NCBI GenBank assembly: GCA_900545605.1
Contig: UQZL01000001.1
Coordinates: forward strand, 1 to 64,000
Source: an uncultured Collinsella sp.
Lineage (GTDB): Bacteria; Actinomycetota; Coriobacteriia; Coriobacteriales; Coriobacteriaceae
DNA: 64,000 nt
Direction: 5' to 3'
The notes under the pieces were generated by a model that saw nothing but the letters and a program-made list of their open reading frames with translations, made no database searches and had not been told where the DNA came from. Numbering within the stretch: position 1 is the first letter of the stretch; each line of letters opens with the position of its first letter. This document shows, piece after piece, positions 33,539-42,181 of the stretch. The position numbers and the translations under genes were made by a program.

Positions 33539-34870
33539 ATGAAGTACTTTGGCACCGACGGCTTTCGCGGTGAGGCCAACGTTGGGCTGACGGTAGAGCA
33601 CGCTTATAAGATTGGCCGTTTTGTGGGCTGGTATTACGGCGCCAACCGCAGTGCTAAGGCGCGCGTCATCGTGGGCAAGGACACACGTCGCTCGAGTTAT
33701 ATGTTCGAGGCGGCGCTGGTGAGCGGTCTGGTCGCGAGCGGTGCGGACGCCTATATGCTGCACGTGATCCCGACGCCGGGCGTGGCGCATCAGACCGTGG
33801 AAGGCTGCTTCGATTGCGGCATCATGATCAGCGCGAGCCACAACCCGTTTTGCGATAACGGCATTAAGCTCGTCAATAGCGACGGTTTTAAGATGGACGA
33901 GGACGTACTGGAGCTCATCGAGGACTACATCGATGGCAAGAGCGAGGTGCCGCTGGCCACGGGCAACCACATCGGCGCCACGGTGGACTACATGCAGGGC
34001 CGCAACCGCTACATTGCTTCGCTCATCGCCAGCGCGAACTTTTCGCTGCAGGGCGTCAAGATCGGTATCGACTGCGCCAACGGCTCGGCTTCCTCGGTGG
34101 CCAAGCCGGTGTTCGACGCGCTGGGCGCCGACGTGCGCGTGATCAACGCCGCGCCCGACGGCTTTAACATCAATGTCGACTGCGGCTCCACGCATATGGA
34201 GCGCCTGCAGCGCCACGTGGTGGAACAGGGTCTGGATGTGGGCTTTGCCTACGACGGCGATGCCGACCGCTGCCTGGCCGTGGACGAGCGCGGCCGCGTG
34301 GTCGACGGCGACCAGATCCTGTACGTGTGCGGCGTGTACCTGAACAAGCACGGGCGTCTCTCGGGCGGTACCGTGGTACCGACGATCGCCAGCAACTTTG
34401 GTCTGGTCAAGTCGCTGGAGCTTGCCGGACTGAGCGCCGTGACCAGCGGCGTGGGCGACCGTCACGTGTATGCCAAGATGCGCGAGGGCGGCTACAGCCT
34501 GGGCGGCGAGCAGACGGGCCATACGATCTTTGGCGATATCGAGCGCACGGGCGACGGCATTATGACCTCGCTGCGCGTGATGGAAGTGATTCGTGCCGAG
34601 CGCGAGACACTCTCGCAACTCACGGCTCCGTGCAAGCTGCTGCCACAGGCGCAGGTGGCCGTGCACGTGGCGGACAAGGACGCCGCGCTCGAGAACATGG
34701 GCGTGCAGAACGCCATCGCCGAGGCCGAGGCTGCGCTGGCAGGCGAGGGCCGCGTGCTCGTGCGCAAGAGCGGAACCGAGTCGGTTATCCGCGTGCTGGC
34801 CGAGGCGCCCGACCAAGCATCCGCCGATGCCGCCATGAAGCGCATCGCCAACGCGCTCGAGGCTCTGTAA
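33539..34870 (+). CDS. glmM: phosphoglucosamine mutase
   Basis: The 443-residue enzyme of the phosphohexomutase superfamily converts glucosamine 6-phosphate to glucosamine 1-phosphate for peptidoglycan precursor synthesis. The phosphorylated serine is Ser100 in ISASHNPF, the position known for GlmM. The Mg-binding loop is YDGDADRC near residue 240. The sugar-binding loop is GGEQTGHTIF near 322, and the phosphate-binding loop is VRKSGTESVIRV near 408. FGTDGFRG opens the protein. TAAGGAG precedes the ATG. Length and all motifs are normal. Confidence 0.95.
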   Translation: MKYFGTDGFRGEANVGLTVEHAYKIGRFVGWYYGANRSAKARVIVGKDTRRSSYMFEAALVSGLVASGADAYMLHVIPTPGVAHQTVEGCFDCGIMISASHNPFCDNGIKLVNSDGFKMDEDVLELIEDYIDGKSEVPLATGNHIGATVDYMQGRNRYIASLIASANFSLQGVKIGIDCANGSASSVAKPVFDALGADVRVINAAPDGFNINVDCGSTHMERLQRHVVEQGLDVGFAYDGDADRCLAVDERGRVVDGDQILYVCGVYLNKHGRLSGGTVVPTIASNFGLVKSLELAGLSAVTSGVGDRHVYAKMREGGYSLGGEQTGHTIFGDIERTGDGIMTSLRVMEVIRAERETLSQLTAPCKLLPQAQVAVHVADKDAALENMGVQNAIAEAEAALAGEGRVLVRKSGTESVIRVLAEAPDQASADAAMKRIANALEAL

Positions 34871-34873
34871 GGT

Positions 34874-34902
34874 AGTCATTGGGGACGTTCTTAAACGACT
34901 AG
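34874..34902. repeat. family C fragment after glmM
   Basis: AGTCATTGGGGACGTTCTTA followed by AACGACTAG matches the central unit of the family C clusters at 4859 and 13174. It is the shortest copy and lies between glmM and its terminator. Confidence 0.65.
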
Positions 34903-34906
34903 GTGG

Positions 34907-34945
34907 AAAGGGGGCGCCGCGGATTGGTTCCGCGGCGTCCCCTTT
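34907..34945. terminator. bidirectional terminator between glmM and the M32 gene
   Basis: A 17-bp stem with one mismatch (34907-34923 with 34929-34945) has AAAGGGG at the base and a GC-rich top. The terminal A/T tracts serve both convergent genes. Confidence 0.85.
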
Positions 34946-34967
34946 GCGTTGGCGTGTCGGTTATGCC

Positions 34968-36551
34968 TTACAGCTCGTAGAGCGTGGTGAACTTGTCCTG
35001 CAGGTAGCTGCAGTAGTAGCGGGCATCGAACGACATGCCGCACGCGCCCTTTATGAGCTCCGGCGCGTCCTTGGCGCGGCCCCACTGCCAAATGTGCTCG
35101 CCCAGCCAGGCGCGGACGGGTGTCAGGTCGCCGCTCGCACAGGCGCCGTTGAGATCGACACCGTCGCGGCACATGGCCGGCACAAACATGGCGTCGTAAG
35201 CGCTACCCAGCGCATACGTGGGGAAGTAGCCAAACGAGCCGCCGCTCCAGTGCGTATCCTGTAGGCAGCCGTGCGTGTCGTCGGGAACGGGAATGCCCAG
35301 GTACTCATCCATGAAGCGATTCCAAAGCGCGGGGATATCCTTGGCTGTGGCCTCGCCGGCAAACAGCATGCGCTCGATCTCGTAGCGCACCATAACGTGC
35401 AGCGGATAGGTGAGCTCGTCGGCCTCGGTGCGGATCAGCGAAGGCTGCGCGATGTTCACGGCGTGGTAGAGCGTGTCCTCGTCGACGTCGCCGTAGACCT
35501 CGGGTGCGTGGCGGCGCAGCACCTCGAGCAGCGGTCCCATAAAGGCGCGGCTGCGACCCACGGTGTTCTCGAAAAAGCGGCTCTGGCTCTCGTGGATGCC
35601 CATGGAGGTGCCGCCCTCAAGACAGGTACGCGCATAGGCGGGATTGACGCCCAGCTCGTACATGGCGTGTCCCGCCTCGTGGATGATGCTGTAGACGTTG
35701 GAGATGCAATCGTCCTCGTAGATGTGTGTCGCGATGCGCGCGTCACCCACGGCAAAGCCCTCGCTAAACGGGTGCTCGGTAAAGGCAAGCGTGGTGTCGT
35801 TCAGGTTCAGGCCGACGAGCTTCATAAGGTCGAAGCTCATGGCGCGCTGGGCGGCCTCGGGCACGCGGGCGTGCAAAAAGTCGGCAGCGGGCTGCTGGCC
35901 GCGCTCGCCGATGGCGTGTACGAGTGGCACGACCGTGGCCTTGACCTCGTCGCAAAACGCATCAAAACTCTTGGTGGAAAGGCCGCGCTCGTACTGGTCG
36001 AGCCACACGTCGTACGGGTCGCGCTTGGAGTCCATGAGCTCGGCCTGATGCTTAAGTTGGGCGACGATTCTATCCACGTAGGGCTCAAAACTCGCCCAGT
36101 CATTGGCCGTCTTGGCCTTGTGCCACACGGCGTCGGCCTCGCAGGTGAGCCTGGTCCAGGCCTCGGCCTCCTCGGTGGGGATAGCGCTGGCCTCGCGCTG
36201 GTCGCGGCCGAGCACGCGGATCTCGTCGAGCAGCTGCGGGTCGTCGATCTTGCCGCCGGCGACGGTCTCGCGTGCCAACGAGCGCACAAGTTCAACGGAC
36301 TTCTCGCTGGTCAAGAGTTTGTGATGCTCGCCGGCAAGGGTGCTCATGGCGTCGGCGCGCGCTGCGGCGCCGTTGGCGGGGGCAATGGTCGCGCCGTCAA
36401 ACTCGGCAATCTTGAGCAGGTACTCGCGAGTCCACAGCTTGCCCTCGAGTTTGCGGAACTTTTTGACGGCCTTGTCGACTTTAGCGGCCTTGACGCCCTT
36501 GGCGGCCTTTGCCACGGCTGCCTTGGCCTTCTTATCGAGTTTCTTTCCCAT
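34968..36551 (-). CDS. M32-family metallocarboxypeptidase (thermostable Taq type)
   Basis: The 527-residue protein has HEAGH at residues 291-295 (IIHEAGHAMYELG), the zinc site of M32 carboxypeptidases. The family-specific GIHESQSRFFEN lies near 325 and supplies the third ligand region. Late conserved motifs such as WSGGSFGYFPTYALGSAY are also present. These enzymes remove C-terminal residues with broad specificity in the cytosol. The first 35 residues are an unusual Lys/Ala-rich helix (KKAKAAVAKAAKGVKAAK) not required by the family. The ATG follows AAGGA by six bases. It is divergent from pheS. Confidence 0.92.
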   Translation of the reverse strand: MGKKLDKKAKAAVAKAAKGVKAAKVDKAVKKFRKLEGKLWTREYLLKIAEFDGATIAPANGAAARADAMSTLAGEHHKLLTSEKSVELVRSLARETVAGGKIDDPQLLDEIRVLGRDQREASAIPTEEAEAWTRLTCEADAVWHKAKTANDWASFEPYVDRIVAQLKHQAELMDSKRDPYDVWLDQYERGLSTKSFDAFCDEVKATVVPLVHAIGERGQQPAADFLHARVPEAAQRAMSFDLMKLVGLNLNDTTLAFTEHPFSEGFAVGDARIATHIYEDDCISNVYSIIHEAGHAMYELGVNPAYARTCLEGGTSMGIHESQSRFFENTVGRSRAFMGPLLEVLRRHAPEVYGDVDEDTLYHAVNIAQPSLIRTEADELTYPLHVMVRYEIERMLFAGEATAKDIPALWNRFMDEYLGIPVPDDTHGCLQDTHWSGGSFGYFPTYALGSAYDAMFVPAMCRDGVDLNGACASGDLTPVRAWLGEHIWQWGRAKDAPELIKGACGMSFDARYYCSYLQDKFTTLYEL

Positions 36552-36683
36552 ACCGTATCCTTAATCTCGCAGGCCGAGCGTCGCAAGCGGGTGCGCGGCC
36601 AGTTTGCACAGCTACCTGCCTTGTACCCAGCGCGAACAAAACGGAACGCGGCGATGCGCTCGCGAAATGTGTTATCCTATAGC

Positions 36684-36972
36684 CCAATGCGTTGACGGAG
36701 AGGGTTTTGCCCGCCGCGTCGCCGGCAAGAGAGGGAAGGTCATGGGCTGCAAGCCTTCCTGCGGTGGCAAGGGCCAAGCGTTCACTCCCGAGCAGCGACC
36801 TCAACGGGCACGCGGCCGGCGGCAGCGAGGCCCCAGTAGGGAAGCCGTGAGCCTCGCGATAAGGGGCGCAGAGTGGGCGCGGCGGGCCAGACATCCGCCG
36901 GGTCAAACAAGGTGGTACCGCGGAATTTAACCGTCCTTGGGCAATGCACATGCCCGAGGGCGGTTTTTTGTT
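36684..36972 (+). promoter_or_regulatory. T-box riboswitch controlling pheS
   Basis: The leader carries the T-box core AACAAGGTGGTACCGCGG at 36907-36923 or so. The core binds the uncharged tRNA 3' end. An intrinsic terminator follows (12-bp stem 36931-36942 with 36952-36963, then TTTTTT). A long stem I region lies upstream. TTC at 36781-36783, followed by A, is the probable Phe specifier codon, which matches the downstream gene. Uncharged tRNA-Phe would stabilise the antiterminator and allow pheS transcription. A -10-like TATCCT lies at 36672. This accounts for the 503-base gap before pheS. Confidence 0.88.
36931..36970 (+). terminator. T-box attenuator terminator
   Basis: Stem CCGTCCTTGGGC pairs with GCCCGAGGGCGG over 12 bp, including G-U pairs, with a nine-base loop and a TTTTTTG tail. 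Its left arm can instead pair with the T-box strand to form the antiterminator. Confidence 0.85.
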
Positions 36973-37054
36973 ACCGAACCGGGCCGCGCATCCGCAGCAT
37001 CGGGCGGCGTCAGCCGTCCCGGAGCGCGGATGCGCGAGAGACGAAAGGGAAGAC

Positions 37055-38131
37055 ATGAGTCTGATTGATGATCTGGTCAAACTCGAGGAAGAGGCCAAGG
37101 AGCTCGTCGCAGGCGCCGACGACGCCGAGAAGCTCGAGGCCGCGCGCGTCGCGCTGCTCGGCCGCAAGGGCCGCATCACCGGCCTGATGCGCATGATGGG
37201 CAAGCTCGCCCCCGAGGATCGTCCCGTTATGGGCAAGCGCGCCAACGAGATGCGCCAGCTGATCGAGGGCATGCTCGACGAGCGCACGACCGAGATGAAG
37301 GCCGCCGCCCTTAAGCACGCACTCGAGCACGATGCCGTCGACATCACGCTGCCGGGCATCCGTCCGCAGATCGGTCACCAGCACCTGATCAAGCAGATCA
37401 TCGAGGAGGCCGAGGACATCTTCTGCGGCATCGGCTACACTGTCGAGTCCGGCCCCATGGTCGACACCTCCTACTACAACTTCACGGCGCTCAACGCCCC
37501 CATGGATCACCCGAGCCGTTCGGCCCGCGACACGTTTTACGTGGTCGACAACAACCCCGGCAGCGTTGCGCACCCCGAGGCGCACGCCCACGGCGAGTCC
37601 GACGTGCTGCTGCGCACCCAGACCTCGGGCGTGCAGATCCACACCATGGAGTCGCAGAAGCCGCCCATCTACATGATCTGCCCGGGCACCGTCTACCGTC
37701 CCGATACGGCCGATGCCTGCCACCTGCCGCAGTTTAACCAGATCGAGGGCCTGGTCGTGGACGAGGGCATTACTTTCGGCGACCTCAAGGGTACGCTCGA
37801 CTATTTTGTTAAGTGCATGTTTGGCGAGGACCGCAAAACGCGCTACCGCCCGCACTTCTTCCCCTTCACCGAGCCTAGCTGCGAGGTGGACGTGAGCTGC
37901 CACGTGTGCGGCGGCAAGGGCTGCAACTTCTGCAAGCACAGCGGCTGGATCGAGATTCTGGGCTGCGGTATGGTCGATCCCAACGTCCTTATCAACTGCG
38001 GCATCGACCCCGAGAAGTACACCGGCTTCGCCTTTGGCATTGGCGCCGAGCGCGTCGCGGCTCTGCGCTACGACCTGCCCGACCTCAGAACGCTCATGAC
38101 GGGCGATATGCGTTTCCTGAATCAGTTCTAG
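37055..38131 (+). CDS. pheS: phenylalanyl-tRNA synthetase alpha subunit
   Basis: The 358-residue class II aminoacyl-tRNA synthetase subunit forms an alpha2-beta2 enzyme with PheT and charges tRNA-Phe. It has the N-terminal coiled-coil segment (residues 1-90), LLRTQTSGVQIHTME (motif 2 region), and GTVYRPDTADACHLPQFNQIEGLVVD. The catalytic core ends with GIGAERVAALRYDLPDLR (motif 3). A cysteine-rich insert CHVCGGKGCNFCKHSGWIE occurs in many bacterial PheS proteins. ATG 37055 follows GAAAGGGAAG; an upstream frame would start inside the T-box terminator and is not used. Confidence 0.95.
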   Translation: MSLIDDLVKLEEEAKELVAGADDAEKLEAARVALLGRKGRITGLMRMMGKLAPEDRPVMGKRANEMRQLIEGMLDERTTEMKAAALKHALEHDAVDITLPGIRPQIGHQHLIKQIIEEAEDIFCGIGYTVESGPMVDTSYYNFTALNAPMDHPSRSARDTFYVVDNNPGSVAHPEAHAHGESDVLLRTQTSGVQIHTMESQKPPIYMICPGTVYRPDTADACHLPQFNQIEGLVVDEGITFGDLKGTLDYFVKCMFGEDRKTRYRPHFFPFTEPSCEVDVSCHVCGGKGCNFCKHSGWIEILGCGMVDPNVLINCGIDPEKYTGFAFGIGAERVAALRYDLPDLRTLMTGDMRFLNQF

Positions 38132-38315
38132 GCTGCGGCCTGCCCAAGCACGGCACCTCGGCGCTCATTCGTCGCTTGCGTACCAAAGTACGCGGCGCTC
38201 CTCTTTCGGGCCGATCTGCCGCACTTGGACAACCCTCGCTTTGTAAGGAATGTTCACAAAGTTGAAGTTTCCACCTGCATCTCTTCGCAGGCTTTCAGTA
38301 TGAAAGGAGAGCTAG

Positions 38316-40769
38316 ATGCGTGTTTCTTACGACTGGCTCAAGACCATGATCGATATTCCGGAGGATCCCAAGACCCTTTCGGACGAATATATCCGTACCG
38401 GCACCGAGGTCGAGGCGATCGACACCGTGGGCGAGTCCTTCGACCACGTGGTGACCGCCAAGGTGCTCACCAAGACCCCGCACCCCGATAGCGACCACAT
38501 GTATGTGTGCTCGGTCGACGTGGGCGACAAGAACCTCGACGCCGATGGCAACCCCGCCCCGCTGCAGATCGTCTGCGGCGCGCAGAACTTCGAGGCCGGC
38601 GACCACATCGTCACGGCCATGATCGGCGCCGTGCTTCCCGGCGATGTCAAGATCAAGAAGAGCAAGCTTCGCGGCGTCGTGTCCATGGGCATGAACTGCT
38701 CCGCGCGCGAGCTCGGCCTGGGCGGCGACCACTCCGGCATCATGATCCTGCCCGAGGATACGCCCTGCGGCATGCCGTTTGCCGAGTATGTGGGCTCGAG
38801 CGACACCGTGCTCGACTGCGAGATCACGCCCAACCGTCCCGACTGCCTGTCCATGATCGGCATGGCCCGCGAGACCGGTGCCATCTTCGACCGCGATTTC
38901 CACGTTGAGCTGCCTGCCATTAAGGCCGAGACCGGCCGCGCGACCGACGATGAGCTTTCCGTCGAGATCGCCGACGAGGGCCTGTGCGACCGCTATGTTG
39001 CCCGCATCGTGCGCAACGTGAAGGTCGGCCCGTCGCCCGATTGGATGGTCAAGCGCCTCAACACCCTGGGCGTGCGCCCGCACAATAACATCGTCGACAT
39101 CACCAACTACGTGATGATGCTCACCGGTCAGCCGCTGCACGCCTTTGACCTCGACACCTTTGCCGAGCGTGATGGCCGTCGCCACGTGGTGGTTCGCGCT
39201 GCCCAGCAGGACGAGAAGTTCACGACCCTCGACGGCGAGGAGCGCACGCTCGACGCCGGCATGGGCCTGATCACCGACGGCGAGCGTCCCGTGGCGCTGG
39301 CCGGCGTCATGGGCGGCATGGATTCCGAGATCGAGGACGACACCGTCGACGTGATGGTCGAGAGTGCCTGCTTCAACGCCGGTCGCACCTCGCACACCAG
39401 CCGCGACCTGTCCCTGATCTCCGACGCCTCCATTCGCTTTGAGCGCCAGGTTGACGAGACTGGCTGCGTGGGTGTCGCCAACGTTGCCTGCGCTCTCATC
39501 GAGGAGATCGCCGGCGGCGAGGTCGCTCCCGGCTATGTCGACGTTTTCCCCGCGCCCAAGACCATCGACAGCATTAAGCTGCGCCTGGCCCGCGTGCATG
39601 CCATCTGCGGTGCCGACATCGAGCCCGACTTTATCGAGCGTTCGCTCACCCGTCTGGGCTGCACCGTCGAGCGCGACGGCGAGGACTTTATGGTCACCCC
39701 GCCGAGCTTCCGTCCCGACCTGCCGCGCGAGATCGATCTGATCGAGGAGATCTTGCGCCTGTGGGGCATGGGCCGCGTGACGGCGACCATCCCGGCTGCC
39801 AAGAACCATATCGGCGGCCTGACCCGCGAGCAAAAGCTCACCCGCAAGGTCGGCGAGATCCTGCGCGCCTGCGGCCTCAACGAGACCACGACCTTTGGTT
39901 TTGCCGCCCCGGGCGACCTGGAGAAAATCGGCATGTCCACCGAGGGTCGCGGCTGCCCCGTGGTGCTCATGAACCCGCTGGTTGCCGAGCAGACCGAGAT
40001 GCGCCGCTCGCTGCTGCCGGGCCTTTTGCAGTCGGTTGCCTACAACGAGGCCCACGGCACGCCCAACGTGCACCTGTACGAGGTGGGCAGCCTGTTCCAC
40101 GGTCGCGAGAACGCCAGCCTGCCCAAGGAGACCAAGTCCGTGGCGGGCGTGCTCTCTGGTCAGTGGAGCGAGCAGTCCTGGAACATGAAGTACCGCAAGC
40201 TGCGCTTCTTCTTTGGCAAGGGTATCGTGGAGGAGCTGCTTGCCCAGCTGCGTATCGAGAAGGTTCGCTTCCGTCCCGTCGAGGGCGAGGGCTATGCCTT
40301 CTTGCAGCCGGGTCGCGCGGCCGAGGTTCTGTCCGGCGGCACCGTGCTGGGCTGGGTCGGCGAGATTCACCCCGAGGCGCGCGAGGCCTGTGGCATCGAC
40401 GAGGTCGTCGTTGCCTTTGAGCTCGATCTGGACAAGCTGATCAAGGGTGCCCGCAACCAGGAGAACTACCGCGAGTTCTCGCAGTACCCGGCCGTCGAGC
40501 ACGACCTGGCTATCGTGGTCGACAATACCGTGACCTGCGAGGATCTTGAGCGTCGCATCACCAGCGCCGGCGGCAAGCTGCTCGAGGGCGTGCGCCTGTT
40601 CGACGTGTACCGCGACCCGGTGCGCGTGGGCGTGGGCAAAAAGTCCATGGCCTTCGCGCTTACGTATCGCTCCGACGACCATACGCTCACCAGCGAAGAG
40701 GTCGAGAAGGCGCACCAGAAGATCGTCACCAAGGTGTGCAAGGGCGTAAACGGCGAGGTCCGCTCGTAA
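38316..40769 (+). CDS. pheT: phenylalanyl-tRNA synthetase beta subunit
   Basis: The 817-residue partner of PheS has an N-terminal tRNA-binding (EMAP/OB) domain (about 40-150; DHVVTAKVLTKTPHPDSDHM). The B3/B4 editing region follows (about 215-370) with LDCEITPNRPDCLSMIGMARE before it. B5 (about 405-475), the catalytic-like core (500-700) and a C-terminal anticodon-binding FDX-ACB domain (about 725-817; EFSQYPAVEHDLAIVVD) complete it. Its own AAAGGAG site lies 184 bases after pheS. The gap contains only short inverted repeats around GTACCAAAGTAC. Confidence 0.95.
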   Translation: MRVSYDWLKTMIDIPEDPKTLSDEYIRTGTEVEAIDTVGESFDHVVTAKVLTKTPHPDSDHMYVCSVDVGDKNLDADGNPAPLQIVCGAQNFEAGDHIVTAMIGAVLPGDVKIKKSKLRGVVSMGMNCSARELGLGGDHSGIMILPEDTPCGMPFAEYVGSSDTVLDCEITPNRPDCLSMIGMARETGAIFDRDFHVELPAIKAETGRATDDELSVEIADEGLCDRYVARIVRNVKVGPSPDWMVKRLNTLGVRPHNNIVDITNYVMMLTGQPLHAFDLDTFAERDGRRHVVVRAAQQDEKFTTLDGEERTLDAGMGLITDGERPVALAGVMGGMDSEIEDDTVDVMVESACFNAGRTSHTSRDLSLISDASIRFERQVDETGCVGVANVACALIEEIAGGEVAPGYVDVFPAPKTIDSIKLRLARVHAICGADIEPDFIERSLTRLGCTVERDGEDFMVTPPSFRPDLPREIDLIEEILRLWGMGRVTATIPAAKNHIGGLTREQKLTRKVGEILRACGLNETTTFGFAAPGDLEKIGMSTEGRGCPVVLMNPLVAEQTEMRRSLLPGLLQSVAYNEAHGTPNVHLYEVGSLFHGRENASLPKETKSVAGVLSGQWSEQSWNMKYRKLRFFFGKGIVEELLAQLRIEKVRFRPVEGEGYAFLQPGRAAEVLSGGTVLGWVGEIHPEAREACGIDEVVVAFELDLDKLIKGARNQENYREFSQYPAVEHDLAIVVDNTVTCEDLERRITSAGGKLLEGVRLFDVYRDPVRVGVGKKSMAFALTYRSDDHTLTSEEVEKAHQKIVTKVCKGVNGEVRS

Positions 40770-40781
40770 TCTTTGCTGTTC

Positions 40782-40876
40782 GGAACCCGCCCCCTGCGGG
40801 GTTTTCACGGCAACGTCCTCGCCGCTTCGCGGCTGCGGGATGTTGCCTTAGAAAACCCCTCTCGGGGGCGGGTTCC
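40782..40876. repeat. GC-rich palindrome with GCGGGGTTTT arms (element E copy 1)
   Basis: Outer arms GGAACCCGCCCC / GGGGGCGGGTTCC and then GGGGTTTT / AAAACCCC enclose a second hairpin with CCGCTTCGCGG. The form of a relative at 50845-50931 is the same: GCGGGGTTT, a variable inner stem, CTTCGCG, CTGCGGGAT, AAACCCC. Both copies sit directly after a stop codon, so the element probably ends or protects transcripts. It also fills part of the 326-base gap before cbiM. Confidence 0.75.
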
Positions 40877-41043
40877 TGCGTTAACCTTGTTGCGAGCGGA
40901 CCGCACCTTCTTCCGGGTGACCGGAAAGTTGGGAGTGCATGGGCCCTTTATTGGGCGGTGCGTGGACCTGGGTTAATAACGTACGTATTGCAAGGACGTG
41001 CTGCGTTGTGGGCGGTGCGCCTTTTTGTTAGTATGCTGAGTCG

Positions 41044-41071
41044 GTGTTACGGATTGTTGGAAACGTAACAC
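41044..41071 (+). promoter_or_regulatory. leader hairpin before cbiM
   Basis: GTGTTACG (41044-41051) and CGTAACAC (41064-41071) form a perfect 8-bp stem 25 bases before the cbiM ATG. No cobalamin riboswitch landmarks were recognised. It could be a binding site for a metal-responsive regulator or an RNA hairpin. Confidence 0.4.
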
Positions 41072-41095
41072 GCAACGTTCTGATTGAGAGGGCTC

Positions 41096-42181
41096 ATGCA
41101 TATTCCCGATAACTATCTGTCCCCGCAGACTGATGCCGTCATGGCGGTGGCGATGGTCCCCGTGTGGGTTCATTGCATTAAGAAGGTGCGCGCCACGCTC
41201 GACCGCGAGCACATGGCCTTCCTGGGTATTTGCGCCGCCTTCTCCTTTTTGCTCATGATGTTCAACGTGCCGCTGCCTGGCGGCACCACGGGCCACGCCG
41301 TCGGCGGCGCGCTCATCGCACTGCTGCTGGGCCCCGAGGCTGCGGCTATCGCTGTCTCGGTCGCGTTGGCGCTTCAGGCGCTGCTGTTTGGCGACGGCGG
41401 CATCCTGTCCTTTGGCGCCAACTGCTTTAACATGGCCTTCGTGCTGCCGTTTGTTGCCGCCATGGTATTTCGCGCGCTCAACAGCCGCCTGCACGACAAG
41501 AGCTGGGGCACCTCGGTTTCTGCCATCGTGAGCGGCTGGGTCGGCCTGTGCGTGGCGGCCCTGTGCGCGGCCATCGAGTTTGGTATTCAGCCCATGCTCT
41601 TCACCAACGCGTCCGGCGCCCCGCTCTATTGCCCCTTCCCGCTGTCGATTGCCATTCCCGCCATGTTGATCCCGCATATGCTGGTGGCCGGTGTGGTCGA
41701 GGGTGTGGCGACTGCTGCGATCTACGCATTCATTAAGAAGACTGCGCCGAGCATCATCGTCGGGCCCGAGGCCGTTGACGGCCAGCTTGCTGCCAATAGC
41801 GCTGCCGCCAAAAAGATCTCGCTGATCCCCACGCTTATCCTGGTTGCCGTACTTGTCGTTGCCACGCCGCTGGGCTTGCTCGCTACTGGTGACGCCTGGG
41901 GCGAGTGGGACGGCGAGGGCGCCGCGACCGCTGTTCAGGAGGCTGGCGACGACAGCTTGCAGGCTTCGGTCGGCCTGGATGCCCCGACCTTTGCCGATTC
42001 GTTGCCCACGGGCGATTACCTGCAGGCCTATTCCGAGGAGCAGGGTTTTGGCTTTGCCGGCCAGGCTGCCATGTATATCCTCTCCGGCGTGATTGGCGTG
42101 GCGGTGCTCACCATCGTATTCCGTCTTATTTCGCTGACGGCCAAGGAAAGCGGGTCCCATGCAAACGGTCGAGCTGCCTAG
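41096..42181 (+). CDS. cbiM: CbiM/NikM-type ECF substrate-binding component fused to a PDGLE domain
   Basis: The 361-residue membrane protein starts MHIPDNYLSP, the CbiM/NikM N-terminus whose His2 and backbone bind Co or Ni. It continues with MMFNVPLPGGTTGHAVGGAL and LLFGDGGILSFGANCFNMAF, both strongly conserved. After the six-helix CbiM part (1-215) comes a C-terminal unit (about 240-355). It resembles the CbiN/PDGLE domain, with LIPTLILVAVLVVATPLGLLA and a final transmembrane segment. This gives one protein for what is often two genes. Co versus Ni cannot be separated from sequence. cbiQ overlaps its end by 23 bases. Confidence 0.9.
   Translation: MHIPDNYLSPQTDAVMAVAMVPVWVHCIKKVRATLDREHMAFLGICAAFSFLLMMFNVPLPGGTTGHAVGGALIALLLGPEAAAIAVSVALALQALLFGDGGILSFGANCFNMAFVLPFVAAMVFRALNSRLHDKSWGTSVSAIVSGWVGLCVAALCAAIEFGIQPMLFTNASGAPLYCPFPLSIAIPAMLIPHMLVAGVVEGVATAAIYAFIKKTAPSIIVGPEAVDGQLAANSAAAKKISLIPTLILVAVLVVATPLGLLATGDAWGEWDGEGAATAVQEAGDDSLQASVGLDAPTFADSLPTGDYLQAYSEEQGFGFAGQAAMYILSGVIGVAVLTIVFRLISLTAKESGSHANGRAA

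Noticed and set aside
36604..36930. A 108-codon frame in the pheS leader
   Set aside because: It covers the T-box structure; RNA motifs explain the sequence and no protein family is seen.
38295..40808. An 837-codon open frame on the minus strand opposite pheT
   Set aside because: It mirrors a perfect PheT on the other strand, is Gly/Asp/Val/His-rich as expected from the complement of a GC-rich gene, and has no domain.
40770..41095. A cobalamin riboswitch before cbiM
   Set aside because: None of the conserved cobalamin-box sequence was found; only a GC-rich palindrome and a small hairpin are present.
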